Shown in pieces: positions 21,901 through 29,551 of a DNA stretch of 37,042 nucleotides. The stretch is from Perkinsus marinus ATCC 50983 (lineage: Eukaryota; Perkinsozoa; Perkinsida; Perkinsidae): assembly GCF_000006405.1 (NCBI RefSeq), contig NW_003206658.1, positions 295,020-332,061 on the forward strand. Reading direction: 5' to 3'. The notes under the pieces are model-generated. The model saw nothing but the letters and a program-made list of their open reading frames with translations, did not search any database and was not told the DNA's origin. The translations under genes and the position numbers were made by a program. The stretch's first letter is position 1, and each line of letters begins with the position of its first letter.

Positions 21901-22043
21901 TTGGGATCAGCCAGTTCCAAGTGTTTGCTCTGGGCTTTATAGTGGCTGGGGTTATCGTGAGGTTGGCGACCAATCGTGAGTGGCTGGGCACGAAAAAGAG
22001 CGAAAAAGTATCTTCGAAAAAAAAGACAGCGCGTGCCAAGTAG
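18919..22043 (+). CDS. Bacterial-type prolipoprotein diacylglyceryl transferase, copy 1
   Basis: Lgt moves a diacylglyceryl group from phosphatidylglycerol to the lipobox Cys of bacterial lipoproteins. Eight exons (18919-18967, 19487-19581, 19624-19735, 19895-19943, 19997-20079, 21244-21345, 21514-21649, 21839-22043) give 276 residues with about seven TM spans. Landmarks: VYGYGLCMALAFLSALF, MIGGILGSRLHYVLT, HSFQGGLLGGIIG, LAPLLLIGHSIGKVGCF, ISGDGCYGYPTDVPWAMSFP, VHPAPLYEMV, and SVRFMVRFFVERYRG. The Arg-Glu pair matching E. coli R239/E243 is kept; H103 is Gln and R143 is Lys. The tail is Lys-rich (KKSEKVSSKKKTARAK). Introns 1, 3, 6 and 7 contain MITEs and intron 5 a 47-bp minisatellite. No targeting presequence beyond the hydrophobic N-terminus. 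The host of the reaction is unknown. Confidence 0.9.
19096..19408 (-). repeat. MITE1 copy, reverse, with MITE2 nested inside
   Basis: MITE1 ends (GGTCAACTACATGTGATGG at the left, CATATATTCCTCCAACACTG at the right) flank a complete MITE2 at 19173-19305, in intron 1 of Lgt copy 1. Confidence 0.8.
19173..19305 (+). repeat. MITE2 copy (complete, TGGAGTTTCA inverted ends)
   Basis: About 133 bases bounded by TGGAGTTTCA and its complement, with the internal blocks GTGGCGTAAAAC, CGCGGTGATATGCAGTAG and GTGAAATATATTTTTTCAC. It is nested in MITE1, so it moved later. Confidence 0.85.
19737..19893 (+). repeat. MITE1 copy in Lgt-1 intron 3
   Basis: Degenerate full-length copy (GGAATTATATGTTGGC to the TTACGTATTTTTT end) occupying nearly the whole intron. 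Confidence 0.7.
20260..21101 (+). repeat. 47-bp minisatellite, 18 copies
   Basis: The unit (containing GATAGTCGTACAGAACTGTC and ATTTCTTGTACACAGTAC) repeats every 47 bases from about 20280 to 21079 in intron 5 of Lgt copy 1. Unit variants recur in blocks of four (188 bp), a higher-order pattern. Just upstream, GGAATTTGATAATACCGTAA occurs twice. Confidence 0.95.
21370..21504 (+). repeat. MITE1 copy in Lgt-1 intron 6
   Basis: Starts CAGTGTTGGAATATG and ends CACCCTATACTG, matching both ends of the family. Confidence 0.75.
21665..21830 (+). repeat. MITE1 copy in Lgt-1 intron 7
   Basis: Close match to the consensus from AGTGTTGGGGGAATATATG to GTGCGTATTTTCCC. Confidence 0.8.
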
Positions 22044-22075
22044 GAACGATTTTCGGAGTTGTTTGTCATCTTTTT

Positions 22076-22258
22076 ATGTCAGGAAAACGAACTAGGAATG
22101 GTATTTTTGGTAAGTATTTGAGAACTTCGGTCCGCGAATGTTGCAGAGCCATTTCGGCGTGCTTCTCGGTTGCGGTTGTTGCTGTTGTGTTTGTAGTAGT
22201 GTTGGCTATACACGGAATTTCTCAGCTCATCGGAAACGAAGTGAGCGGAGAAAAATGA
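22076..22258 (+). CDS. Small one-TM (tail-anchored-like) protein, 60 aa
   Basis: Single exon beginning MSGKRTRNGIFGKYLRTSV with a basic N-terminus, one long hydrophobic span (FSVAVVAVVFVVVLAIHGIS) and a short acidic end (NEVSGEK). The layout resembles tail-anchored ER proteins such as RAMP4/SERP, but sequence likeness is weak and I do not assign it. It begins 33 bases after the Lgt copy 1 stop and lies between the two Lgt copies on the same strand. A 92-codon frame extending upstream overlaps the Lgt-1 tail in another frame and is ignored. Confidence 0.6.
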   Translation: MSGKRTRNGIFGKYLRTSVRECCRAISACFSVAVVAVVFVVVLAIHGISQLIGNEVSGEK

Positions 22259-22264
22259 ATCTTG

Positions 22265-22407
22265 CGGTATGGGAAAATACACAAATGGTCAACTGCATAT
22301 GTTGGTGACAATATGGAAATTGAGAGAAAATTGCGAGGAATTTTTCATTAATTACTGTATACTTCGACCCTAATTCGTGGGTAAACTTTATAATAATCAG
22401 TGCTGAA
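22265..22407 (-). repeat. MITE1 copy, reverse
   Basis: Reverse copy beginning TATGGGAAAATACAC; abuts the next forward copy. Confidence 0.7.
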
Positions 22408-22574
22408 AATATGTAATCGCTTTCCTCAGCTGAGCTTGACAGTTTCCTCGCTAAACATACGCGTTATGTACGAATTCGTGTAGGAATGAATGAGGATTTC
22501 CCAAAATTTCCTCTCAGAATTTTCATCTCGTCACCAACACATGTGGTTGACCATGTGCATATTTTCCCATACTG
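22408..22574 (+). repeat. MITE1 copy, forward, full length
   Basis: Runs from TCAGTGCTGAAAATATG to TGCATATTTTCCCATACTG; a useful reference copy. A reverse partial copy follows at about 22576-22634. Confidence 0.8.
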
Positions 22575-22575
22575 A

Positions 22576-22634
22576 TAATAGTTAGTGAGGAAGCTCCTGA
22601 GCTCAGCTGAGGGAAGGGAACATATATTCTAGCG
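22576..22634 (-). repeat. MITE1 partial copy, reverse
   Basis: Only the terminal block is present (GAGCTCAGCTGAGGGAAG to ACATATATTC). Confidence 0.65.
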
Positions 22635-22753
22635 CTGGCGATGACCAGCGGAAAACTGGGATAGTCGCTTTCAAGAGGAACTTGTACGCTTGTGAATGAC
22701 CGCATAAAAGGGGATAGCGGGTTTCTGCTGGTTTCACGTTATTTTTATTCTAG

Positions 22754-24518
22754 ATGGCCCTCACTGCCAAGTTTGTGCGGCCGGTGTTATTCACTGTGTT
22801 TGGTAAGTGTTTGTGTGGGGAGTATATTTCAAGAATTGGAATTTTTATTACTTCTGGGTTCTTCGCGACGTGTGCCAATTCACAGGAAAACATGATAATA
22901 TTATAGGAATATTCCTATGATTTTCATAGGAAATATTTACAGGGAAAGTGGGAGAATATAATGGAGTTTTACCTGTTTTACGCGGAGTGGCGTAAAACTT
23001 GGTGAAAAACGCGATATTCGCGGTGATATACAGTAGTCTAGAAATATATTTTTCACCAGTGTTTTTCATAAGTAACTTTATATTTATTAGTGGAATATCT
23101 TTATTGAGCACCTGAGTTTCCTTCTTACAAGAAATGAATACTTCCTTGCTATGTTCAGGCATCAATGTCTACGTCTATGGCCTTTGCATGGCGATCGCTT
23201 TCATGGTCACGTATTCCCTAGGCGTTAAGGAAATCAGTAGAGTTCACCTGAAAGTATGTGAAAGCTCTCTAGGATTTGTCGGAATTGTGGTATATAAGGT
23301 CAACCCGTCGATCCTAGTGTTGTGTGCTATGCTTGGGGGCCTCGTTGGAGCTAGAGTGCACTATGCGTTGACTTGTGATAGTAGTGCGCTGTTCGCCCTC
23401 AATACGGGTAAGCTTTCCAACGCTTTTTCTTTCAATTCGTATTTTCAGTAGTATTTCTATTAGTATTTCTATTATTATTTTTATCAGTATTTCTATTGGT
23501 ATCTTCATTAGTATCTTTATTAGTATTTTTATAAGTATTTCTATTAGTATTTTTATTAGTATTTCTATTAGTATTCCTATTGGTATCTTTATTAGTATTT
23601 TTATAAGTATTTCTATTACTGTTTTTATTAGTATTTCTATTAGTATTTTTATTAGTATTTCTATTAGTATTTTTATTGGTATTTTTATTTAGTATTTTTA
23701 TTAGTAAAAATACTAATAGTATTGCTATTAGTATTTTTATTAATATTCATTGATCCCTTTGTATCTTTCCTCGCTCAGGTTTGTCCTTCCAGGGTGGCCT
23801 TATCGGGGGCATCATTGCTACTACAGTGTGAGAGTCACTTGCACTATCTTCCCTCCAGTCAGGGTCGTGTCTGTGTAGATATACCCGATACTGTTGTCAG
23901 GAGTCTGTGGGCAGAATGCTAGATGTGTTAGCACCTCTGTTGATGCTAGGACATGCCATTGGTGAGTAAATCTTCCGGGTGCGGTTTGAGAGTATCTTTT
24001 GGTATCTTTAGGTAAGGTAGGCTGTTTTCTATCTGGTGATGGCTGCTATGGACCGCCTTCTGAAGTGCCTTGGGCCATGAGCTTTCCCAACGGCTTAGTG
24101 CCATCCCTTTTTCGTGAGTGAATCGCTCTGTCTCTTTTCAAATACTCAAACGTTTCAGCTGTTCACCCAACACCACTCTATGAAATGGTCACCTCGGGCT
24201 TGATCGCGATGGCTTTATGGCAACGACGAAAAGAAGATATCCCTATGTGGACTCAGTGCTCGGATATGCTCATGCTCCTAGGGCTCGCACGGTGAGGGCG
24301 TTTTGAGAGGAAATCGGCGATTGATTTGACCGGGAACAACTATAAAGTCCGTCATACCTTCCCCTTGAAGGTTCTTCATAGAGTACTTCCGGTCGTACGA
24401 CGCTGTAGAGGGGTTGAATATAGACCAGTACCAGATGGTAGCTGTCGGCCTCGTCATGGCGGGCGCGGTCATCCACTGGACGCTCGGTGGGGAAGTGACA
24501 GAAGACTTGTCGAAGTGA
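22754..24518 (+). CDS. Bacterial-type prolipoprotein diacylglyceryl transferase, copy 2
   Basis: Eight exons (22754-22802, 23159-23253, 23299-23407, 23779-23827, 23879-23961, 24012-24113, 24159-24291, 24371-24518) give 255 residues. Exons 1, 2, 4, 5 and 6 have exactly the same lengths as in copy 1. Landmarks: YVYGLCMAIAFMVTYSLG, MLGGLVGARVHYALT, LSFQGGLIGGIIA, LAPLLMLGHAIGKVGCF, SGDGCYGPPSEVPWAMSFP, VHPTPLYEMV and LARFFIEYFRSYDAV, then a last TM span (MVAVGLVMAGAVIHWTLGG) and a short acidic tail, unlike the basic tail of copy 1. It has the same Gln at the H103 position and Lys at R143. Introns are short except 1 (MITE2) and 3 (12-bp repeat). Lgt family assignment is firm; cellular role unknown. 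Confidence 0.9.
22962..23072 (+). repeat. MITE2 copy in Lgt-2 intron 1 (one end missing)
   Basis: Begins TGGAGTTTTACCTGTTTTAC and keeps the internal CGCGGTGATATACAGTAG block, but the right inverted end is not seen. Confidence 0.75.
23446..23750 (+). repeat. 12-bp tandem repeat (ATTAGTATTTCT-like)
   Basis: About 25 units of a TATTAGTATTT(C/T) repeat fill intron 3 of Lgt copy 2. They create an artificial open frame of Ile, Ser and Phe. Confidence 0.9.
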
Positions 24519-24532
24519 GGAGTATCACTTGT

Positions 24533-24572
24533 TGGCATTCATAGGTCTCGGGTTCGATTCCTGGTAGAGTCA
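24533..24572 (+). other. 3'-half tRNA-like fragment with T-run
   Basis: A T-arm with a B-box-like core (GGGTTCGATTCC) and 3' acceptor-like end are followed by seven T residues, but no matching 5' acceptor or anticodon arm lies upstream. It starts 15 bases after the Lgt copy 2 stop. Likely a tRNA remnant or part of a SINE-like unit. Confidence 0.4.
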
Positions 24573-24889
24573 TTTTTTTCTCAGAAAAGAAGGCTGATTG
24601 ATACCAGATATTTGACTGACTGCTGTGTTACTGTGTCCTTAAATACTGCTATTCACAATGTTCAGGTGTATTCTCATTTGTGTCGAGTTGAAGTGAGTTC
24701 CTTCGGGCTCCCAAGCTGAGAGCGTTATAGCTCTGTATAGCAATAGTGTAGACAGGTTGATGGCAGTAAACTTCCTTACGACTAATCGTATGACTTAGGA
24801 TGCACACGGAGTTGTGACAGACAGTGATAGCTCCCAAATCCTTTTCCGAAACGATCACAATCTTTGAGTTCCACTTGATTTAATTTGAT
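24573..24889. other. Convergent intergenic region
   Basis: Separates the plus-strand block from the minus-strand block. No gene seen. Confidence 0.4.
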
Positions 24890-25245
24890 CGTATCAAGGG
24901 CGGAAGATGACCTGAGTCCGGGATATCTCGAAAACTCTCAAACGCTTCCCCACCCAAGGGATCAAGCCTTCCCCAGTGCGATAACTTCCAACACAAACCA
25001 CCGTTGTGAATTATGACAAGAGTGAAGCCATCTCATACGAGAACTTCTCACCGAAAGAATTTCAATGGTGGATATCACTGTATTGGTTACGGGAAAACAG
25101 AAGGCAAAAAGACAAACATGGACAAGTGGTAAAGTACAACCCTCGCAGGAAAAGCGAGAGGAACAATTATCTGAGTATAAAGCGCCTCCAATGGAAGCTT
25201 TTTCTCATAGACAAAAGGGAGCTCAGCAATGGGGAGCTCTAGCAT
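24890..25245 (-). CDS. Tentative small protein, about 80 aa
   Basis: A minus-strand chain can be read: MLELPIAELPFVYEKKLPLE from the ATG at 25245, an intron of about 100 bases, a short exon (KFSYEMASLL), a 33-base intron and SHWGRLDPLGGEAFESFRD to a stop at 24890. Phases fit, but the first exon overlaps the end of the next gene's coding region by 23 bases in another frame, which is unusual. A plus-strand frame at 25006-25242 competes. Function unknown. Confidence 0.35.
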
Positions 25246-26872
25246 AGTAGGAATCAGCGGTGATGACAGATTGGCAAGTCTCAGCCATATCGTCGGTGAC
25301 AGCCTTCTGGCCGAGGCGCAACGCATCGGGTTTGGTCAAGTCTATAGCGTAGTCGCCCTTGAGTTGGTATGTAGGAGTAGTGAAGATATCCATACTATAG
25401 ACATCAAAGGGAGTGAACTCAGAGCAGGAAAGCTCATGATCACCTAGAGCACCACCCGCACGGAGTATCTCACACACGAGGGCACTGCAAACACGAGAGG
25501 GGCCCATCACAGGTTGGCCGTTATGATGGGTATGGTAGACCCAGTCGTCCTGTTCTGGGATAGTTGGAAGCGCAGCCGAGCCGCCCTCAAGCTTGGCGTC
25601 GGCCATCTTGAGGATATCACTGAGGCCCAATCCAGTGGAACCCATGCGGTGGTTGAAGGCCTCGAGGAAGAGGAGGTCGGCCATGTCGGGTTTAACACGT
25701 TCGACCAAACCTAGAAGGGTCTCGACGAACTCCCATGAGAGACAGGTCTGATAGTCGTCCATAGGAAGGCAGGGGTAGTTGCCCTTGAGAGTGTCAACAC
25801 TAGTAAAGAGGAAGTTACTATATCCATAGTCGTTGCCCTCAAACTCGGTGGTGAACTTATTCCAAGCAGCATCGTTGTCGAAGCTCTCACGGAGTTCCTC
25901 CTTGAGAGGAACAAGGACGGCGTTATTATACCAACCAGCATCGTCCTTGAGATACTCCTCGAAGGTGAGCTTGCGTACACCACCGGCCCAACTCTCAATG
26001 GCGTAGAGTTTCTCAGTCTCAGGATCACGCAAGAACATCATACTATGACTCGGGATAGAGCCACCTGCCCACATTATAGATGCACTCTGGCCTTGAATAT
26101 TCGTGACCATTATAACATCGCCAGGATGGATATCCTCTTCAGCAATGTCAACGGCACCAGGGTGGGTGCGCTTGTCGAAAGTGAAGCCCATGAAGTGATC
26201 GACGAACTCTAGGGCCTGGTCGCGACCAAGTAGCAGGTCCGCGGTCTTGATGATGCCCTCAGCCGCATCGACGAGGGAAGTGCGGAGATCAAAGACGTAG
26301 ATCTTCCCCTTGTCAGCAGTCCACTTGTATGTTTCCGTACCCCGATGGAGTTTGTACTGCATATGGAAGTCAGCGGCGTTGCCAAAAAGGACGTACTCGG
26401 CACACGTCCAAGAGACCGCATTGCGATAATCAGCCTCGATCATGATCGTCCCGTCCTCGCGTTCTGTCGAGCGGACCTTGATGTCTTGAAAACAGCGACC
26501 GCTATAGCTGTGCCATTGACCATCGTTCTCCAAAGTCGCGACATGCCTCGGAATGAAGTTGTAGAACATATCAGCACCCTTCACATGGTCACCGAGAGTA
26601 TCAATGATCTTGGCAGACCAGCTGAGGAGCTCCGACCCAGCCCAGGACTTCAGACCGGCAATGGAGCTCTCGAACCAATCCATGACGGGGGATACAGGAG
26701 AACTACCAAACTCGGCCACAGTAACGTAGGGTCCAGGGGAGAGGTAATCCTCGATGTCCTTGGAAGTGAAGACAGCGGTCTCCTCGGGATCGATGTTGTC
26801 ACCAGAAAGGCGACCCGAAGCAGAGTTTAGGAGGGCCCAGAAGGCCAAGGCAGAAGTGCCACCGAATCGCAT
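25223..26872 (-). CDS. Secreted permuted-papain (NlpC/P60-like, YiiX/C92-type) protein
   Basis: One intronless frame. I start it at 26872, giving MRFGGTSALAFWALLNSASG, a good signal peptide; a longer frame to 26923 starts in a stretch that looks like an intron. About 549 residues. The C-terminal two thirds carry the landmarks of permuted NlpC/P60 hydrolases: HPGDVIMVTN, then the catalytic His in PSHSMMFLRD with Glu in LYAIESWAGG, and the late catalytic Cys in RVCSALVCEIL. Such enzymes cut amide or acyl bonds (peptidoglycan peptides or lipids), typically in a secretory compartment. The N-terminal 200 residues (FIPRHVATLENDGQW, CFQDIKVRS) match nothing I know. Intronless among intron-rich neighbours. 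Confidence 0.75.
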   Translation of the reverse strand: MRFGGTSALAFWALLNSASGRLSGDNIDPEETAVFTSKDIEDYLSPGPYVTVAEFGSSPVSPVMDWFESSIAGLKSWAGSELLSWSAKIIDTLGDHVKGADMFYNFIPRHVATLENDGQWHSYSGRCFQDIKVRSTEREDGTIMIEADYRNAVSWTCAEYVLFGNAADFHMQYKLHRGTETYKWTADKGKIYVFDLRTSLVDAAEGIIKTADLLLGRDQALEFVDHFMGFTFDKRTHPGAVDIAEEDIHPGDVIMVTNIQGQSASIMWAGGSIPSHSMMFLRDPETEKLYAIESWAGGVRKLTFEEYLKDDAGWYNNAVLVPLKEELRESFDNDAAWNKFTTEFEGNDYGYSNFLFTSVDTLKGNYPCLPMDDYQTCLSWEFVETLLGLVERVKPDMADLLFLEAFNHRMGSTGLGLSDILKMADAKLEGGSAALPTIPEQDDWVYHTHHNGQPVMGPSRVCSALVCEILRAGGALGDHELSCSEFTPFDVYSMDIFTTPTYQLKGDYAIDLTKPDALRLGQKAVTDDMAETCQSVITADSYYARAPHC

Positions 26873-26923
26873 TGAGGAGGAACACGAGGAACAAGATCTA
26901 TAGAAGGGGCAATCACTCACCAT

Positions 26924-27338
26924 CTGCGAGGTGGGTATAACACAGCCGAAGGTTGTATTAGGTCCTAACTATCAACCGGTCAAAACCCACGTAGTGGATC
27001 TGTATAACACGAACTTCAAGGAGACAACCGTGAAGATGGGGACATCGGCTTTCGCTCAGAACACAATGCTAGAAGCTATGTCGAGCCATACGCCCGGGCG
27101 AACTTCAACGCAAGATTCACTTTCACGTTTTGTCCTTTCACACAATCAAATGCTTTCGTACCGTACCCGAGAGCCTCTAGGGCCTCTTCGTTAACCGTAT
27201 TTGAGTGCCGCGTGAGATCTCAGTGTCGCTCCGCTGTTCAGTGTGATTCTTTATCGGGCCAACTAGTGATAACTCAAAACTCAACAATGGGTAGCTGACA
27301 ATTGACATCACTTATGAATCATGGCTGATGGGAATTCT
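26924..27338. other. Gap with a possible orphan minus-strand exon
   Basis: A minus-strand frame around 27070-27200 reads EEALEALGYGTKAFDCVKGQ and NVKVNLALKFARAYGST then a stop. It looks protein-like but no splice partner fits. A plus-strand frame at 26931-27194 overlaps it. Confidence 0.3.
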
Positions 27339-28153
27339 TCAGCCTAACAACTCTGCAGGGGGCACATGAGGGTTCAGCCTCTCCATCATCTCAGAGGCGA
27401 TCAAATTGGCTGAAAAGGAACGTCAAACCACCACCGCCGGGCCGCACTATCTTACCCCGTCTATAGCTGCAGCCCAGGACATTTGCCGAGTCCTTCAAAG
27501 GGATGAACCCACCATACCCAGGGATAGCAGCACGGCGCCTCGACAAACGATAAAGGCCAGAGCCAAGGACCAATCTGAACAACAATCGCTCTTTTTATTC
27601 AACACAATCGCTCAAGTCACCTCTTTCGAGCATCGATGGCATCTTGCATGGCTTGATAGTGGAGCAACCTCAGGTCGACCCCGGGCTTCTCCTGTTGATC
27701 CTTCGCACAGGAGTCTGACAGAACTCAGCATTCGGCCCTCACCAACCAGACGTGCTCACCTTCGGCGCTAGGCGGGTCCTTATAAAATACCTAGAAACGA
27801 TATGGTGATGAATTTCCTGATACGGGATTCGAAGCTTTACTACCTTGAGCGAATCCAGAGACCTCAGGATGGTCGATTTCTTAGCTGGAAGCCGCGCTGC
27901 TGGTGGTGCCGATAGGGAAAATTTGGAAGTTTGCATTACTCAAATGTCCTGGGGCCAACCTTGGACCCAGGGCCCCTCAACCCGAAAGACGCAGACAGAG
28001 GAAACGATGGTCACAAAAGTACGTGGTTCAATTTGGCGTAAACCCCTATTCCATACCACTTGGAGGAACATCGTCGGCTCGACGCATGGTCATCTCCTCA
28101 TCGTGGAACGGCAGCCCAGACTGATCGTACCTGATCTGTGCTTGGCCACGCAT
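27339..28153 (-). CDS. PGYxGF-motif protein, possibly microtubule- or cilium-associated, 150 aa
   Basis: Six exons (28153-28057, 27975-27940, 27879-27844, 27714-27621, 27574-27456, 27409-27339) join in phase to 150 residues. Key segment: IPGYGGFIPLKDSANVLGCS followed by YRRANLIASEMMERLNPH. The PGYxGxxP motif with a downstream Gx(S/T)(Y/F) occurs in small proteins of ciliary or subpellicular microtubules (FAM166/CIMIP2 type); the assignment rests on this motif only. The N-terminal part (RGQAQIRYDQSGLPFHDEEM) and DLRLLHYQAMQDAIDARKR are unfamiliar. It starts 18 bases after the stop of the upstream membrane-protein gene on the same strand. Two exons are only 36 bases. Confidence 0.6.
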
Positions 28154-28170
28154 GGGAGAAGACCGCGGAC

Positions 28171-29551
28171 TCACATAGCCTTCTCAGCATCGCTAGGGAT
28201 GTAAGCACGACAGAACCAACACACTCCTCCTAACACCGCTGTGGCGTAGACGGTGCACCCTATAACGTAACTGATCAATACGATGCACATCATTAACCAC
28301 CTATCTGGAAAATCCCGAATTACATGAGTGGAAAACGAATAGCCCCGGAGCCGACGAGCAGTACGAAAGAGCCCATGAAGACGCTACCCCATTGAAAGGC
28401 TGAGAGGAGGGAAAGGAAGTCGAATGCCATGACCTGAAGAGCTTCAACAGCTCTAAGGAAGGCCTCAAACCAAGCAGTATGCTACTATTACCGTCAATGC
28501 GCTCTGTTCTGCCAAGGCCCCCCAAGGGCTCTCTATGGTGTCCTCACCAGCAGCCATTCGAGAGAAACGAGTCGATACTCCGAACCCTATCGGTGTTGCT
28601 CGCGTAATCCAATATGCAAAGAAAGCCGCGAACATAGTGACGAACCACGCAGTGTAGGCCAGCAGTGCCAGGCCCTCCAGGTCCACTCCCGTCGGGAACT
28701 TGAAGAAATGCATACTCTGCACTATCGCCTTGATCGCCGAATGATTTGCATTCACCATGCAGACTACGCTCGCATATACCAAGAAACTGAGGGCGGAGCG
28801 ACGCAGTGACGTGGAGGTGTGATTGCCATGGGGCATGATCGGCTCGGGACCAAAACGCTTGTAGAAAAGCATCGCGCACGCTGATACGACGATAGCCCAG
28901 AAGATGGACAGTGTTAGTGAGGCGGGGTGGGGCTTGAGGAAGGTCACATATCTGCGAGAAACGGATATGGTCGGCCGAACACAAAGACCGGAGGTGGATT
29001 CGAACCCCCGACCTCGAGATTAAGAGTCACACGCTCTACCTATTGATCTAAAATTCACGCGACCAACGATAATAGAAGAGAGAGGAGGCAGGGAAAGGAA
29101 AAGGAGGAGAAGTTTTCACCGTCGTTTGCCGGATCTCGGATTCCCCCCTCCCCCCTCACATGATCAGCCACCACGCAGTCCCTACGCTAGTCCCCATACA
29201 GTACATAAATAGTAGTAAAAGGTAGTGTCCCATATGGTGCGGTATGAATATACTACCACCCCTTCTACGCAGGGCCGCATTAACACTCAACGTGCACACC
29301 AGGGTCGACGCAAGCGCGAGAGTAGCGACCATAATCCACTCCAGCCAGGACCAGGCCTTGCCAGCGTAACTCACCACTACTGCTACTTTCGCGGATAGTA
29401 TTGTGATAGGAACCCATTCGGCAGCTCCGGTGAGGACCGACCAAGAAAACGCTCGAGCACACCATCGGTTAAAATAGGGATCTCCCAGCTTTTCTTGGAG
29501 GTGCCACACGAAGACGCCCGTGAGGAGCAAGCACACCAGGAACTCGCACAT
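28171..29551 (-). CDS. Polytopic membrane protein, 343 aa, family unknown
   Basis: Exons 29551-29160, 28951-28492, 28433-28388 and 28304-28171 join in phase to 343 residues. About nine hydrophobic spans, for example FLVCLLLTGVFVWHL, WIMVATLALASTLVCTLSV, LTLSIFWAIVVSACAMLFY, LALLAYTAWFVTMFAAFFAY and WLMMCIVLISYVIGCTVYAT. The N-terminal Met has no upstream presequence, and the tail is acidic (YIPSDAEKAM). I do not recognise the family. Intron 1 (208 bases) holds a tRNA-Lys-like sequence on the same strand. Without the third intron the protein would instead end at a stop near 28319; I prefer the spliced form because it keeps the last TM span. Confidence 0.65.
28985..29058 (-). tRNA. tRNA-Lys-like sequence (CTT), probably decayed
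   Basis: On the minus strand the D arm (GGTAGAGC), anticodon loop CTCTTAA and T loop GGTTCGAATCC are recognisable, but the 5' acceptor does not pair with the 3' acceptor TCCGGTC and both the anticodon and T stems have mismatches. It lies in intron 1 of the polytopic membrane protein gene. Confidence 0.4.

Noticed and set aside
23375-23692. 105-codon Ile/Ser/Phe-rich frame
   Set aside because: It is the translation of a 12-bp repeat in an Lgt copy 2 intron.
26931-27194. 87-codon plus-strand frame
   Set aside because: No splice partner or motif, on the opposite strand to both neighbours, and a minus-strand reading of the same bases is equally protein-like.
28319-28388. Alternative C-terminus of the polytopic membrane protein ending soon after its third exon
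   Set aside because: Splicing from 28388 to 28304 keeps phase and adds a further TM span; kept only as an alternative form.
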